Origin: Companilactobacillus jidongensis
Lineage (GTDB): Bacteria; Bacillota; Bacilli; Lactobacillales; Lactobacillaceae
DNA: 64,000 bases
Direction of reading: 5' to 3'
NCBI RefSeq assembly: GCF_003946575.1
Contig: NZ_RHOP01000013.1
Coordinates: 1 to 64,000 of the forward strand
Position numbers and translations under genes: made by a program
Shown here: positions 8,510 to 15,911 of the stretch, piece after piece
Position numbering within the stretch: the stretch's first letter is position 1
How the letters are laid out: each line of letters opens with the position of its first letter
Notes under the pieces: generated by a model
Told to the model about the DNA's origin: nothing
The model's database searches: none
The model's input: the letters and a program-made list of their open reading frames with translations, nothing else

Positions 8510-9472
8510 TTACTTCTTAACTTGTTTAATAGAATAATCAAACTTCTTCAAGCTAATCTTACCTTTATACAACTTCTTGCTCTTAGCGTACTTAAATGTG
8601 CTCTTAAAGTCAGCTGATTTAACTTTATGAGTCTTCTTCATAGTCATACTACTCATATTATTCAAAATACCAACAGACTTATCAGAAATCCCATATTTAC
8701 TCAATACCATATCATAAGCTGAATATCCTTGTTTATTAATATCTCTAATTGCTTCTTTGATCACACTATATAGTGAGTTAGTTGAAGCAACATTCTTGCT
8801 TAAGAAGTCCTTTGAGAATACAAGTACATTCCCATTATCTGTCTTATAAGATTGCTTATTTAAGATCTTAGCACCATTAGCTTTTGCATTACTAATTGAA
8901 GGATCACTTACAACTGCTGCAGCGACTTTTTTATCTTTCAAATCACTTACTCTAGTTGCTTCTGAATCAACTTGTTTGATCTTAACATCAGACAACTTCA
9001 TCTTGTTCTTCTTTAATAGGTTCTTTAGATAATAACCACTAATATCTTTCTTATCAACAGCAATCGTTTTACCTTTTAAGCTTTTAATACTCTTGTATTT
9101 CTTATTGGCAACCAAGCCATTATATCCTGGCATTGTACTACCGATCTTCCAATTACTACCCTTAGTGAACGAAGCATAGTTTACTAAATCCGTTACAGCA
9201 CCATTAATCTCATTATTAGCAATAGCCTGATTCAATTCAGCGTTTGTATCGTATAACTTCAATTCAACATCAATACCATTCTTAGTAAATAGCTTAGCTT
9301 GATCAGCAGCATACAATGGCAATGATGAAACAGACTTAGTTGAACCAATAACTATCTTAGTAGTTCCAGCTGTTTCAGCCTTAACTTCACTTACACCACT
9401 AAATGCAAGTGCACCGATTGAAACTACTAACATAGCAACAATCAGAAATATTTTTTTTAGATTACGTAACAT
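8510..9472 (-). CDS. Periplasmic-binding-protein-like (NMT1/SsuA/NrtA type), orphan, no lipobox
   Basis: 320 residues with a Sec signal (cleavage near EVKAETA) and a type 2 binding-protein fold of the NMT1/SsuA/NrtA group: KIVIGSTKSVSSLPLYAADQAKLF, NEINGAVTDLVNYASF, SLKGKTIAVDKKDISGYYLKN. Such proteins bind small organic ions for ABC importers. Two oddities: no lipobox cysteine follows the signal, although Gram-positive binding proteins are normally lipoproteins, and no permease or ATPase gene is adjacent. The mature protein is very lysine-rich, so charge-based wall retention is possible. GAGAGGAG precedes the ATG. Ligand unknown. Confidence 0.75.
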   Translation of the reverse strand: MLRNLKKIFLIVAMLVVSIGALAFSGVSEVKAETAGTTKIVIGSTKSVSSLPLYAADQAKLFTKNGIDVELKLYDTNAELNQAIANNEINGAVTDLVNYASFTKGSNWKIGSTMPGYNGLVANKKYKSIKSLKGKTIAVDKKDISGYYLKNLLKKNKMKLSDVKIKQVDSEATRVSDLKDKKVAAAVVSDPSISNAKANGAKILNKQSYKTDNGNVLVFSKDFLSKNVASTNSLYSVIKEAIRDINKQGYSAYDMVLSKYGISDKSVGILNNMSSMTMKKTHKVKSADFKSTFKYAKSKKLYKGKISLKKFDYSIKQVKK

Positions 9473-9559
9473 AGAATTCTCCTCTCAAACTATATATATC
9501 TATCATATAGTTTTCAGAAGACTCTTTCCATCTATATCAAGTAAATTTAAAAAATGTAT

Positions 9560-9590
9560 AAAAAAAAGGAGCTCCATAAGGAGTTCCTTT
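9560..9590 (-). terminator. Terminator of the S-layer-like gene
   Basis: AAAGGAACTCC/GGAGCTCCTTT with a 4-nt loop and a run of seven T on the minus strand. Confidence 0.85.
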
Positions 9591-9606
9591 AATTATAGGT
9601 TAATAA

Positions 9607-11061
9607 TTAAGCAAATGTAACGCCTTCGCCGCCCATGACCCATTCGTTTGTAGCAACTTTGTAGTAAACATTGCCATCAGCATCTTTAGCTGTAGCAGCT
9701 ACTTGCCATGCTGAGTTTCCACTAACAGCGCGGCCTTTGATTGTGTCACCATTTGAATCAAATAGTGGGAATACATAGTTGTCACCTTTGTTGATTGTAA
9801 CTACACCCTTTGTCTTAACGATATCTGTTAAGCCAGATTCTGTAGTAGCTGAGTCACCAAATGTAACTGAGTCAGCATCAATCCATTCGCCAGTAGCAAC
9901 ACGGTATTGTTTGTTACCATCTTGGTCTGTACGAACAGCGTTTGTCTTCCAAGCAGTGTTCTTAGCAAGAGCACGGTTCTTGATTGAAGCGTTGTCGTCA
10001 TTCTTCAATGTATAGTAGTCAGCATCTGACTTAGTTGTAACAACACCTGAAGTCTTTTCTGTTGTCCATTCAGCTTCTGAATCTCCAACCTTAACGGCAC
10101 GTACAAATGTAATTGTGTCTGCTCCGGCTGATGTTGTAAAGTCATAGCTTGATGAAGCTTCTTTACCATTAACAAGGATTGTGTACTTTGAAGGATCCTT
10201 GTTGTATTCAGTAATCATACTGTCAAGAGCTGATCCTGACTTAGCTTTGTATGTTACAGTTTGGTAATATGTTCCAGCAGTTTTAAATTCGCCATCTTTG
10301 ATGTCAGTGTTTGAAACAACACCAGTTGTAGCATTACCATTCAATGCAGCAGCATATGTATAATAGAAAGTACCACCAAGAACGATTGAATCTGTAGCAA
10401 TTGAATCGCCATTTTGGTCTGTCAATGTTACATTAGCACCATTAACTAATTGTGTAGCAGCTACTTTTGAGTTCTTAGCAACACTAAGTGGTGTAGTAAA
10501 CTTAGCATTTAATGATGTTAATTCATCTTCATCAGACTTTGTTAAACTAAATGTCTTAGCTTTTGTCCATGCAGTCTTACCACTACCATCCAAAGCATCA
10601 TATCTGTAATAAACATTTACAGATACTGGTAAGTAACTGTCAAGTTTCATTGCATTAGCAAGGTCAGTAGGACGGTTACCTAATGTACCATCATATGTGT
10701 TACCTTTAGCATCTGTAGCTGTTACATATACTTGAGCACCATTGTTCTCAAGTGCAGCTAATTTAGATGTATTATCAGTACTAATAATACCATTTGTAAC
10801 GTTATCTTTTTGGAAGTCAGCAAGTGTCATGGCACCAGTTTCACCAAATGTTGCTGGTAAAGTAGTAACATCCTTGGCATTTTGGTCACCAAATTGATTT
10901 GTGAAGTCTGTAATAGCTGTGTTTACATCGCTTTGATCAGCGTTATTTGCATCAGCTTGTACTGTAGTTGTTGAAACAGTTGATAAAACAGGAGCAGCGA
11001 TAGGTGCAACAGTTAGAAGTGTTGCAGCAGCGATTCCTGCGTATTTAATAGATTTTTTCAA
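9607..11061 (-). CDS. S-layer-like surface protein with two C-terminal SLAP repeats
   Basis: 484 residues: a signal peptide (MKKSIKYAGIAAATLLTVAP..., cleavage near VQADANN), a ~330-residue Thr/Asp/Ala-rich body without recognised domain, and two SLAP repeats at the C-terminus (NKQYRVATGEWIDADSV and NVYYKVATNEWVMGGEGV). The start codon is TTG, 7 nt after GGGGAGG; no in-frame ATG fits. A consensus promoter with a hairpin at the predicted mRNA 5' end (11107-11159) suggests high expression. Its composition and lack of an enzyme domain make it an S-layer or S-layer-associated protein candidate; whether it forms a lattice is unknown. Confidence 0.8.
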   Translation of the reverse strand: MKKSIKYAGIAAATLLTVAPIAAPVLSTVSTTTVQADANNADQSDVNTAITDFTNQFGDQNAKDVTTLPATFGETGAMTLADFQKDNVTNGIISTDNTSKLAALENNGAQVYVTATDAKGNTYDGTLGNRPTDLANAMKLDSYLPVSVNVYYRYDALDGSGKTAWTKAKTFSLTKSDEDELTSLNAKFTTPLSVAKNSKVAATQLVNGANVTLTDQNGDSIATDSIVLGGTFYYTYAAALNGNATTGVVSNTDIKDGEFKTAGTYYQTVTYKAKSGSALDSMITEYNKDPSKYTILVNGKEASSSYDFTTSAGADTITFVRAVKVGDSEAEWTTEKTSGVVTTKSDADYYTLKNDDNASIKNRALAKNTAWKTNAVRTDQDGNKQYRVATGEWIDADSVTFGDSATTESGLTDIVKTKGVVTINKGDNYVFPLFDSNGDTIKGRAVSGNSAWQVAATAKDADGNVYYKVATNEWVMGGEGVTFA

Positions 11062-11106
11062 TGTTAATCCTCCCCTGGACTACAAGAATTTATTTTTTAA
11101 TTTGTT

Positions 11107-11124
11107 CAGTGGGCTATCCCACTG
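11107..11124 (-). promoter_or_regulatory. 5'-terminal mRNA stem-loop of the S-layer-like gene
   Basis: CAGTGGG-N4-CCCACTG forms a perfect 7-bp stem. Its first base falls about 7 nt after the -10 box, so the stem would sit at the very 5' end of the transcript, a placement known to stabilise abundant Gram-positive mRNAs. Confidence 0.65.
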
Positions 11125-11130
11125 ACAATC

Positions 11131-11159
11131 ATTATATGAAACTCCGGCGCTTGAATCAA
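11131..11159 (-). promoter_or_regulatory. Strong promoter of the S-layer-like gene
   Basis: TTGATT and TATAAT are separated by exactly 17 bp on the minus strand. The predicted start is near 11124, giving a leader of about 63 nt. Confidence 0.75.
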
Positions 11160-11181
11160 CCTTTAATTGAAAAAGGTGGGT

Positions 11182-11234
11182 TTTTGTAACAATTCTGTAT
11201 TATAACTCACAGTTTTGTAACATTTCTGTTATTA
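11182..11234. repeat. Direct repeat upstream of the S-layer-like promoter
   Basis: TTTTGTAACAATTCTGT (from 11182) and TTTTGTAACATTTCTGT (from 11213) repeat in the same orientation 31 bp apart, about three helical turns, 20-75 bp upstream of the -35 box. Possible activator site. Confidence 0.55.
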
Positions 11235-11331
11235 ACCTGACCTATAATTACAAGACTATTACTTGACCGTCCCTTTTTTATTAATTGTTTCCTCAAATGA
11301 GCCTACTCTTATAATAGTCGATTCAAGTGAA

Positions 11332-13029
11332 TCACTCAAGGAATATCCATGAATTATTTAATTTTTTTCTAAATGATATATTTTCCATTGGTAGCATAAT
11401 AAATATCCATGTCAATATCGTTATCATTGTAACAATCCAATATAGTAATTTACTTTCATAATTTGTAATAACTGTTACATGTTTATAATTATGATCAGCT
11501 TTCCATCTCAAACTTCCACGATCACTTCGATTGATTGGAATTCTTTTACCATTAACTTTAGCCGAAGTACCATGATAATATGCGACCGGCAGATCGATTA
11601 TTGAACCACGTTTAACATGGTTCAGTTCATAGCTATTACCATCAGCTGTAATAATCGGTTTCAGTACTGACTTATTATTATTAATTATCAATGAATGCTG
11701 TGTTATATCCCCAAGCGTCGCTTGAACATTACTAGGAACATACTGTTCCAGATACGTATCTGGTATTAATCCAGCATCGATCATCTTATTAGTAATAACC
11801 AGATCATCCCTAGACAACAAAGTTCCACTAATAGACTTGTTAAATGAAATCGACCACAAACTACAGTTGATAATAATAAACATTCCTGCAACTGTGAGCC
11901 AAAGCTTCTTATTAAGCCCTTGAGATAGTAATTCAATTATCTTAGCTACTACAATACTAGCGAACAAAGTCGTGAACATTAATATTCTGAAGGGATACTG
12001 AATAACATGAATCGGTGTATGTTCTAACAACTGCCATGGAAACAGGTTCGATGTCATCAAGAAGCTAATAACTGAAATCCAGTAAACAATCCGATATTTC
12101 TTATCAAATTGCTTGTAGAACAATAATCCAATTACTAGGCTCAGTAATAATATCGTTCCAAGGTTATAGACATTGCCCTCAATGGCACGTTTACTAGTAT
12201 TCTTCAAACTATACAGAACTAGTTTGGTTAAATTCTCTCCCTTGAGCAGTATTGGCGATGGAACGCCAAACTTTTGAAAAGTTTCTTCTATAATAAATGG
12301 CACCGTGAAGATGCTGGTTGCCAGCACGGTCGTGATGACTGCTTTGACCAGTGAGATAACTCTTTGGCGGACCTGGTCGATATGTCTGAAGTTAAAAATA
12401 ACCAGTAGAACAAATAGTATTACTAGCATAAACGTCGTTAGTATATGTGAGAAGATAACCATTGAGATCCCAACTACTAGTGTCTTCCACTTACTGGAAT
12501 CACGAAACATTACTTCATAGAACCCTAACAAGCATAATGGTAGAAAGATTGTAGCGATGTATTCCGCAATCGACGATCTAGCAATCATTTCAATTAAGCG
12601 ATAAGTACTGAAGTTATATACTACTGCAAAGATCACCGCTTGTTTGGTGGAGCCTGAGAAGGACTTCATAGCATAATGACTGATACAGAATGATAGTAGG
12701 AAGAAGAATGCTAAGCCGACGTAATAGATTGTAATGGGATTGGTTATAAAAAACGAGATTATAGCGAACGGTATTAGCGTTATCCACGGATAGAAGATAT
12801 TGATCCCATAACCGATCAGTCCGAAGTTATTGATTGAAATTGTCGGTATTGTGTGAGCATCCCTAATGGAATAGACAATGTTTTGCATACGTTGGAATTG
12901 ATAGTAGATATCATCCCCATTCCAAACGAAGTCTCTTTTGATTGTTAACAGCATAAAAAGTGTCAGCCCTGCATATAAAAGGCCGAACAAAAATATTGTA
13001 GTCCCCCGACTACTTGTAAGTTTTTTCAA
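11332..13029 (-). CDS. Large membrane protein, PTPS-related/YfhO-like GT-C type
   Basis: 565 residues with about eleven membrane helices and an extracytoplasmic C-terminal part of about 130 residues before a last helix. Early motifs VWNGDDIYYQFQRMQN and GYGINIFYPW resemble the membrane proteins annotated as 6-pyruvoyl-tetrahydropterin synthase-related, which belong with YfhO and other GT-C transferases that add sugars to wall polymers outside the membrane. A DD pair in the first loop is the plausible catalytic acid site. The start is TTG after AGGGGA. The substrate is unknown; the surface-gene neighbourhood supports an envelope role. Confidence 0.65.
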   Translation of the reverse strand: MKKLTSSRGTTIFLFGLLYAGLTLFMLLTIKRDFVWNGDDIYYQFQRMQNIVYSIRDAHTIPTISINNFGLIGYGINIFYPWITLIPFAIISFFITNPITIYYVGLAFFFLLSFCISHYAMKSFSGSTKQAVIFAVVYNFSTYRLIEMIARSSIAEYIATIFLPLCLLGFYEVMFRDSSKWKTLVVGISMVIFSHILTTFMLVILFVLLVIFNFRHIDQVRQRVISLVKAVITTVLATSIFTVPFIIEETFQKFGVPSPILLKGENLTKLVLYSLKNTSKRAIEGNVYNLGTILLLSLVIGLLFYKQFDKKYRIVYWISVISFLMTSNLFPWQLLEHTPIHVIQYPFRILMFTTLFASIVVAKIIELLSQGLNKKLWLTVAGMFIIINCSLWSISFNKSISGTLLSRDDLVITNKMIDAGLIPDTYLEQYVPSNVQATLGDITQHSLIINNNKSVLKPIITADGNSYELNHVKRGSIIDLPVAYYHGTSAKVNGKRIPINRSDRGSLRWKADHNYKHVTVITNYESKLLYWIVTMITILTWIFIMLPMENISFRKKLNNSWIFLE

Positions 13030-13100
13030 GATTTTTCCCCTAAACGTATTTACTAATTTAATTTTAAATTACTTATAAATTAATTAATACACTTAAAAGT

Positions 13101-13127
13101 AAAAAAGTCCGTAACGTTTGGGTTACG
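13101..13127 (-). terminator. Terminator ending the structured intergenic element
   Basis: CGTAAC/GTTACG with a 6-nt loop followed by GACTTTTTT on the minus strand. Confidence 0.7.
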
Positions 13128-13281
13128 AGCTTCTATGTTGTTTTATACGTTTTCCAAAACGAGTTGCAGAAGGGCAAACCTCTGCGCTTAGCTACAGATA
13201 AGAAAGGATGCCAAGACCGCATCAATTCTTATCTTAGGCTAATGCTCAAGGTCTGACCGCCCTTCTTCCACTCTCTACTTC
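13128..13281 (-). ncRNA. Highly structured intergenic element (candidate RNA)
   Basis: Several nested stems can be read directly: AGAAGGGC/GCCCTTCT (13168-13175 with 13259-13266), TTAGC/GCTAA (13188-13192 with 13238-13242), GATAAGAA/TTCTTATC (13197-13204 with 13226-13233) and GATGC/GCATC (13207-13211 with 13219-13223). The apical loop AGACC (13214-13218) is complementary to GGTCT (13250-13254), allowing a pseudoknot. It begins right after the DUF2922 stop codon and ends at a terminator, so on the minus strand it is the 3' part of that operon or a processed RNA. I do not recognise the family; it could also be a dispersed repeat. Confidence 0.6.
13266..13276 (-). repeat. AGAGAGTGGA motif just after a stop codon (copy 1)
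   Basis: AGAGAGTGGA occurs 5 nt past the DUF2922 stop codon and opens the structured element. Exact copies follow the stops of menB and pepO, and a near copy follows the histidine phosphatase. Confidence 0.5.
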
Positions 13282-13512
13282 CTAAATAGCCAAATCTTCT
13301 GAAAACAAATGTGTTTCAGTGCGCTCCACATATTTGGCAGCAACCACTTTTGAATATAATTGAATGCCTTCTTTTTCAAATAACTGACTAGCCACGATCT
13401 TGTCCATGGCTTTTTTGACTGTGGGTGTATCGAGATCAGCACTCACATAATTCAACACTAGATTACGCTTTTGTCCCTTGGCTGTTTTGAATGTTAGTTG
13501 TAGTTTCTTCAT
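13282..13512 (-). CDS. DUF2922 small protein
   Basis: 76 residues matching the DUF2922 pattern: MKKLQLTFKTAKGQKRNLVLNYVSADLD, then TVKKAMDKIVASQLFE and a GIQLYSKVVAAKYVERTET end. The family is small, intracellular, of unknown function, and nearly always paired with DUF1659, as here (28 bp apart, same strand). AGAGGAC precedes the ATG. Confidence 0.85.
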   Translation of the reverse strand: MKKLQLTFKTAKGQKRNLVLNYVSADLDTPTVKKAMDKIVASQLFEKEGIQLYSKVVAAKYVERTETHLFSEDLAI

Positions 13513-13540
13513 ATATTAAGTCCTCTTTTCTTATTTTGAA

Positions 13541-13747
13541 TTATTCTGAGACAATATCTGTGTGTTTTACGATCTCTGCATTGGAGAATGTATCCCCATC
13601 GGATAACATAGTCAGTGCTTCGGAGAATAGATTGATCTGTTCTTTTGATGGTTCTTGAATGACATTACCGAATGGCTTAGTCTTCTTACCACCTACATAT
13701 TTGGCGTTCGCCATGGTTACATTAATAGAAGTTCTTTTCCAGCTCAT
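13541..13747 (-). CDS. DUF1659 small protein
   Basis: 68 residues (MSWKRTSINVTMANAKYVGGKKTK ... SKEQINLFSEALTMLSDGD), matching DUF1659. First gene of the pair with DUF2922; GAGGTAA lies 8 nt before the ATG. The role of this widespread Firmicutes pair is unknown. Confidence 0.85.
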   Translation of the reverse strand: MSWKRTSINVTMANAKYVGGKKTKPFGNVIQEPSKEQINLFSEALTMLSDGDTFSNAEIVKHTDIVSE

Positions 13748-13867
13748 TTGAATTACCTCGTTTTTTTAGTTTGGTAAGGAACTTATCGGCCGTTTAAGTT
13801 GCTTACATAAATAATAACGAGCGAGAGTGGTCAAAACGGAAATGGTTTTTTGAATTTTTTTAATTAA

Positions 13868-13896
13868 TTGTGATTTAGGATAGTTGCTGTTAGAAT
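13868..13896 (+). promoter_or_regulatory. Promoter of a candidate antisense RNA
   Basis: TTGTGA and TAGAAT with a 17-bp spacer. The predicted start near 13903 places the RNA antisense to the 3' half of the facing toxin-like transcript. Confidence 0.6.
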
Positions 13897-13906
13897 ATGA
13901 CTGTAA

Positions 13907-13944
13907 TAAAAAAGACGGTAAGCACCTACAATGTGCTATACCGC
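13907..13944 (-). terminator. Terminator of the toxin-like transcript
   Basis: CGGTATAGCAC pairs with GTGCTTACCG on the minus strand (one bulge) and is followed by TCTTTTTTATT. Confidence 0.7.
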
Positions 13945-13973
13945 CAAGCCCCACAAAGTGGTGGCAAAGGTAA

Positions 13974-14150
13974 TCATCTAAAAAGACAGACCACGGCCTC
14001 TGACAGTCTTAGTGGTCTATTTTTTAGCGTCTTTTTTAGTTTCTTATATGTCTCTACAAGGTGTATGAATGCGATCATCAATCTATCGGATTGTGTAACG
14101 ATCACCCTTAGTACACTGAGTAGGACACCCAACGCTAGCAAATAATACAA
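13974..14150 (-). CDS. Candidate type I toxin peptide (58 aa, TTG start)
   Basis: A 58-codon frame begins with TTG 6 nt after AAAGGAG. The peptide has a hydrophobic N-terminal third (YYLLALGVLLSVLRVIV), a second amphipathic stretch (LMIAFIHLVETY), then a lysine cluster KKLKKTLK. A hydrophobic helix followed by basic residues is typical of small membrane toxins. Its 3' end runs through the antisense terminator. An overlapping alternative frame (14083-14166, 27 aa, ATG) exists, so which frame is translated is not certain. No toxin family match can be asserted. Confidence 0.45.
   Translation of the reverse strand: MYYLLALGVLLSVLRVIVTQSDRLMIAFIHLVETYKKLKKTLKNRPLRLSEAVVCLFR
13988..14025 (+). terminator. 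Terminator of the antisense RNA
   Basis: AGACCAC/GTGGTCT closes a 17-nt loop and is followed by ATTTTTT. Confidence 0.75.
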
Positions 14151-14344
14151 CTGCTACTCCTTTCATTAGAGTTTAAACTATGATTTCCATAGCATATACC
14201 TCGCTTTACTTGAAAGTAGCCACCACTTCGACAAGCTGTACATACATTATGTAGGAATCTAACGTTGATATAAAGATATAGGTAAATATACAATTATTTA
14301 AATACCATTCTAAGTTTTATTCTTATAGAATTCACACCATGTTT

Positions 14345-14371
14345 TTGAAAAAATTGGTAACATGGTATAAT
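14345..14371 (+). promoter_or_regulatory. Extended -10 promoter of the lipoprotein gene
   Basis: TGGTATAAT (14363-14371) is an extended -10 element; TTGAAA lies 15 bp upstream. AGGAGGA for the lipoprotein follows 15 nt later. Confidence 0.65.
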
Positions 14372-14398
14372 TCAGTCAGCATCTTTAGGAGGAATTAT

Positions 14399-15286
14399 AT
14401 GAAAAAAGCACTAGCATTACTCGCAACAACTTTTGTTGGTATCTTGCTTGTTGGTTGTAGCAACGGTTCATCGTCTGCATCTTCATCGAGTTCTAACAAT
14501 AATAATGATTACAAAACTGAGATGTCTAAAGGTAACAAGGCTGTTAATAAAAAAGATTATGAAACGGCTGCCGACCACTTCGAATCAGCTAATGAAGCTA
14601 AGAATACTAAGAAATCTAAGGCATCTAAGATTCAGGCTGACAAGTTATCTGACGCTATTGAGGATATGAAGAATCGTGAATTCTCTGACGCCAAGAAGGC
14701 TTTGACTACAGCCAAGAACCAAACTGATGGTAATGACAAGATGACTAGTCATTCTAAGAAGTTGTTATCACAAGTTAAGACTATTATCAGAAGACGTAGT
14801 GATTACAATACTAATATCAAGACTGCTAAGGAATTGATAAAGGCTAACAACAACGACCAAGCCCGTGCATTACTTGAACAAGTAACTAAGGCTGATGGTA
14901 TCAAGGGTAAGTATTACTCAGATATCTATAAGAAGGCTAAGAAGTTATTGGACGGTCTTCCAGCTAGTTCAGTTACTGCTGAGAATAATACTACTGACAG
15001 TAATAGTTCGAATAATTCAACTACTTCTTCAAATGATTCTAGTTCAAGCAGTTCATCAGATGACAGCAGTAATCCTGCTGCCAAGGGTGACTTCGATGTT
15101 GAATCCAAAGAAGTTGACGGTAAGACGATTACTGATTCTGATATTTCTAAGGCTAGACAAGATCTAACTGACCAAGGTGTTAAGAATGTTGCCGCATGGA
15201 GTGACAACGATATCGTTCGTGCAATCAAGAATGCCGCCGCTGACGGTAGATCAACAATTAAAGCTTCAGACGCACAAGTTAAATAG
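14399..15286 (+). CDS. Lipoprotein with TPR-like helical region and Ser-rich linker
   Basis: 295 residues. The start MKKALALLATTF has AGGAGGA 5 nt upstream; the signal ends in a lipobox LLVGC, so the protein should be lipid-anchored outside the membrane. Residues ~30-190 are helical and repeat-like (KGNKAVNKKDYETAADHFESA, LIKANNNDQARALLEQVTKA), resembling TPR units. A Ser/Asn-rich linker follows, then a ~65-residue C-terminal domain (FDVESKEVDGKTITDSDISKA). Exact function is not recognisable. It is monocistronic with its own promoter and terminator. Confidence 0.8.
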   Translation: MKKALALLATTFVGILLVGCSNGSSSASSSSSNNNNDYKTEMSKGNKAVNKKDYETAADHFESANEAKNTKKSKASKIQADKLSDAIEDMKNREFSDAKKALTTAKNQTDGNDKMTSHSKKLLSQVKTIIRRRSDYNTNIKTAKELIKANNNDQARALLEQVTKADGIKGKYYSDIYKKAKKLLDGLPASSVTAENNTTDSNSSNNSTTSSNDSSSSSSSDDSSNPAAKGDFDVESKEVDGKTITDSDISKARQDLTDQGVKNVAAWSDNDIVRAIKNAAADGRSTIKASDAQVK

Positions 15287-15297
15287 TTAGAAAAGTT

Positions 15298-15329
15298 AAG
15301 GAGCAAGCCGATTGGCTTGCTCCTTTTTT
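15298..15329 (+). terminator. Terminator of the lipoprotein gene
   Basis: Perfect 12-bp stem AAGGAGCAAGCC/GGCTTGCTCCTT, GATT loop, then TTTT. Confidence 0.9.
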
Positions 15330-15335
15330 GTTATA

Positions 15336-15593
15336 TTAATAATGATCTATAACTGAAAATATATATAATTGGTTATCCTCAACAAGATACACAAGTCTAT
15401 GTTCTCCAGTGATTCTTCTCGACCATTTACCTGAAAGTTCATGTTTAAGTGGTTCAGGTTTACCTAAGCCATCAAAAGGATGTCTTTCAATATCCTTGAT
15501 TAAATTATTGATTTTACGAATCATTTTTTTGTTACCTTGGTCGTACCAGTACATATAACCATTCCATGCTTTATCGGACCACGTCTTTTTCAT
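15336..15593 (-). CDS. yoeB: YoeB-type mRNA-interferase toxin
   Basis: 85 residues with all YoeB landmarks: KTWSDKAWNGYMYW at the start, INNLIKDIERHPFDGLGKPEPLKHELSGKWSRRI, then EHRLVY and a terminal DHY. The Glu, Arg and His of the catalytic set (E in KPEPLK, R in WSRRI, H in the C-terminal HY) are present, so the toxin should be able to cleave ribosome-bound mRNA. GAGGG is 5 nt before the chosen ATG, and the gene overlaps the antitoxin by 23 bp, ensuring coupled translation. Confidence 0.93.
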   Translation of the reverse strand: MKKTWSDKAWNGYMYWYDQGNKKMIRKINNLIKDIERHPFDGLGKPEPLKHELSGKWSRRITGEHRLVYLVEDNQLYIFSVIDHY

Positions 15594-15852
15594 TATTTCC
15601 CTCAATCAATTCATGCTCTTTAAATTCACCATTTCTGAATTGCTCTTCAGAATCACGCAGTCTTTCCATTAATTCTGGATTTGACATAATCCTCATTGTT
15701 TCAGTCATTGAATCATAATCATCTTTTGACATAACTACAACATCATCCTCCACATTCTTATTCGTAACAATTAACGGTTCCGAATTTTGATTTACTTGTT
15801 TAAAATATTTTTTTAAGTTTTGACGAAAATTTGAGTAAGATACTGCTTCCAT
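15571..15852 (-). CDS. yefM: YefM-type antitoxin
   Basis: 93 residues of the Phd/YefM family: MEAVSYSNFRQNLKKYFKQVNQN, PLIVTNKN, and VVVMSKDDYDSMTET form the DNA-binding fold, and the C-terminal tail (NPELMERLRDSEEQFRNGE) is the disordered toxin-binding part. It is the upstream gene of the pair, as usual. GAGG 8 nt upstream defines the start rather than an earlier in-frame ATG. Its operator overlaps the -10 box. Confidence 0.93.
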   Translation of the reverse strand: MEAVSYSNFRQNLKKYFKQVNQNSEPLIVTNKNVEDDVVVMSKDDYDSMTETMRIMSNPELMERLRDSEEQFRNGEFKEHELIEGNNEKDVVR

Positions 15853-15872
15853 AATGTTTGCCTCACATTCAT

Positions 15873-15911
15873 TGTACAACAAATTGTACAGCTTTAAAAT
15901 TAACCTTTCAA
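15873..15911 (-). promoter_or_regulatory. yefM-yoeB promoter and operator
   Basis: TTGAAA and TACAAT with a 17-bp spacer (15883-15911). Two TGTACA hexamers (15873-15878, 15885-15890) are 12 bp centre to centre and overlap the -10 box. This is the core and spacing known for the E. coli YefM operator, supporting conditional autorepression. Confidence 0.85.

Larger units (their letters stand above)
13903..14025 (+). ncRNA. Candidate antisense antitoxin RNA of a type I locus
   Basis: A ~120-nt plus-strand RNA is bounded by the promoter at 13868-13896 and a terminator (AGACCAC/GTGGTCT, 13988-14018, then a T-run). It fully overlaps the 3' part of the minus-strand transcript, which itself ends at a terminator around 13907-13944. 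Convergent, overlapping RNAs with separate terminators are the known arrangement of txpA/RatA-type and lactobacillar holin-like-toxin loci. Confidence 0.55.

Noticed and set aside
13766-13954. 62-codon minus-strand frame between the toxin-like locus and DUF1659
   Set aside because: It begins inside the toxin-transcript terminator and has no ribosome site.
13897-14145. 82-codon plus-strand frame across the toxin-antisense locus
   Set aside because: It runs through two terminators and lacks a ribosome site; the promoter and terminators indicate a non-coding antisense RNA instead.
14926-15306. 126-codon frame antisense to the lipoprotein
   Set aside because: Reverse reading of a Ser/Asn-rich low-complexity region; starts in the terminator.
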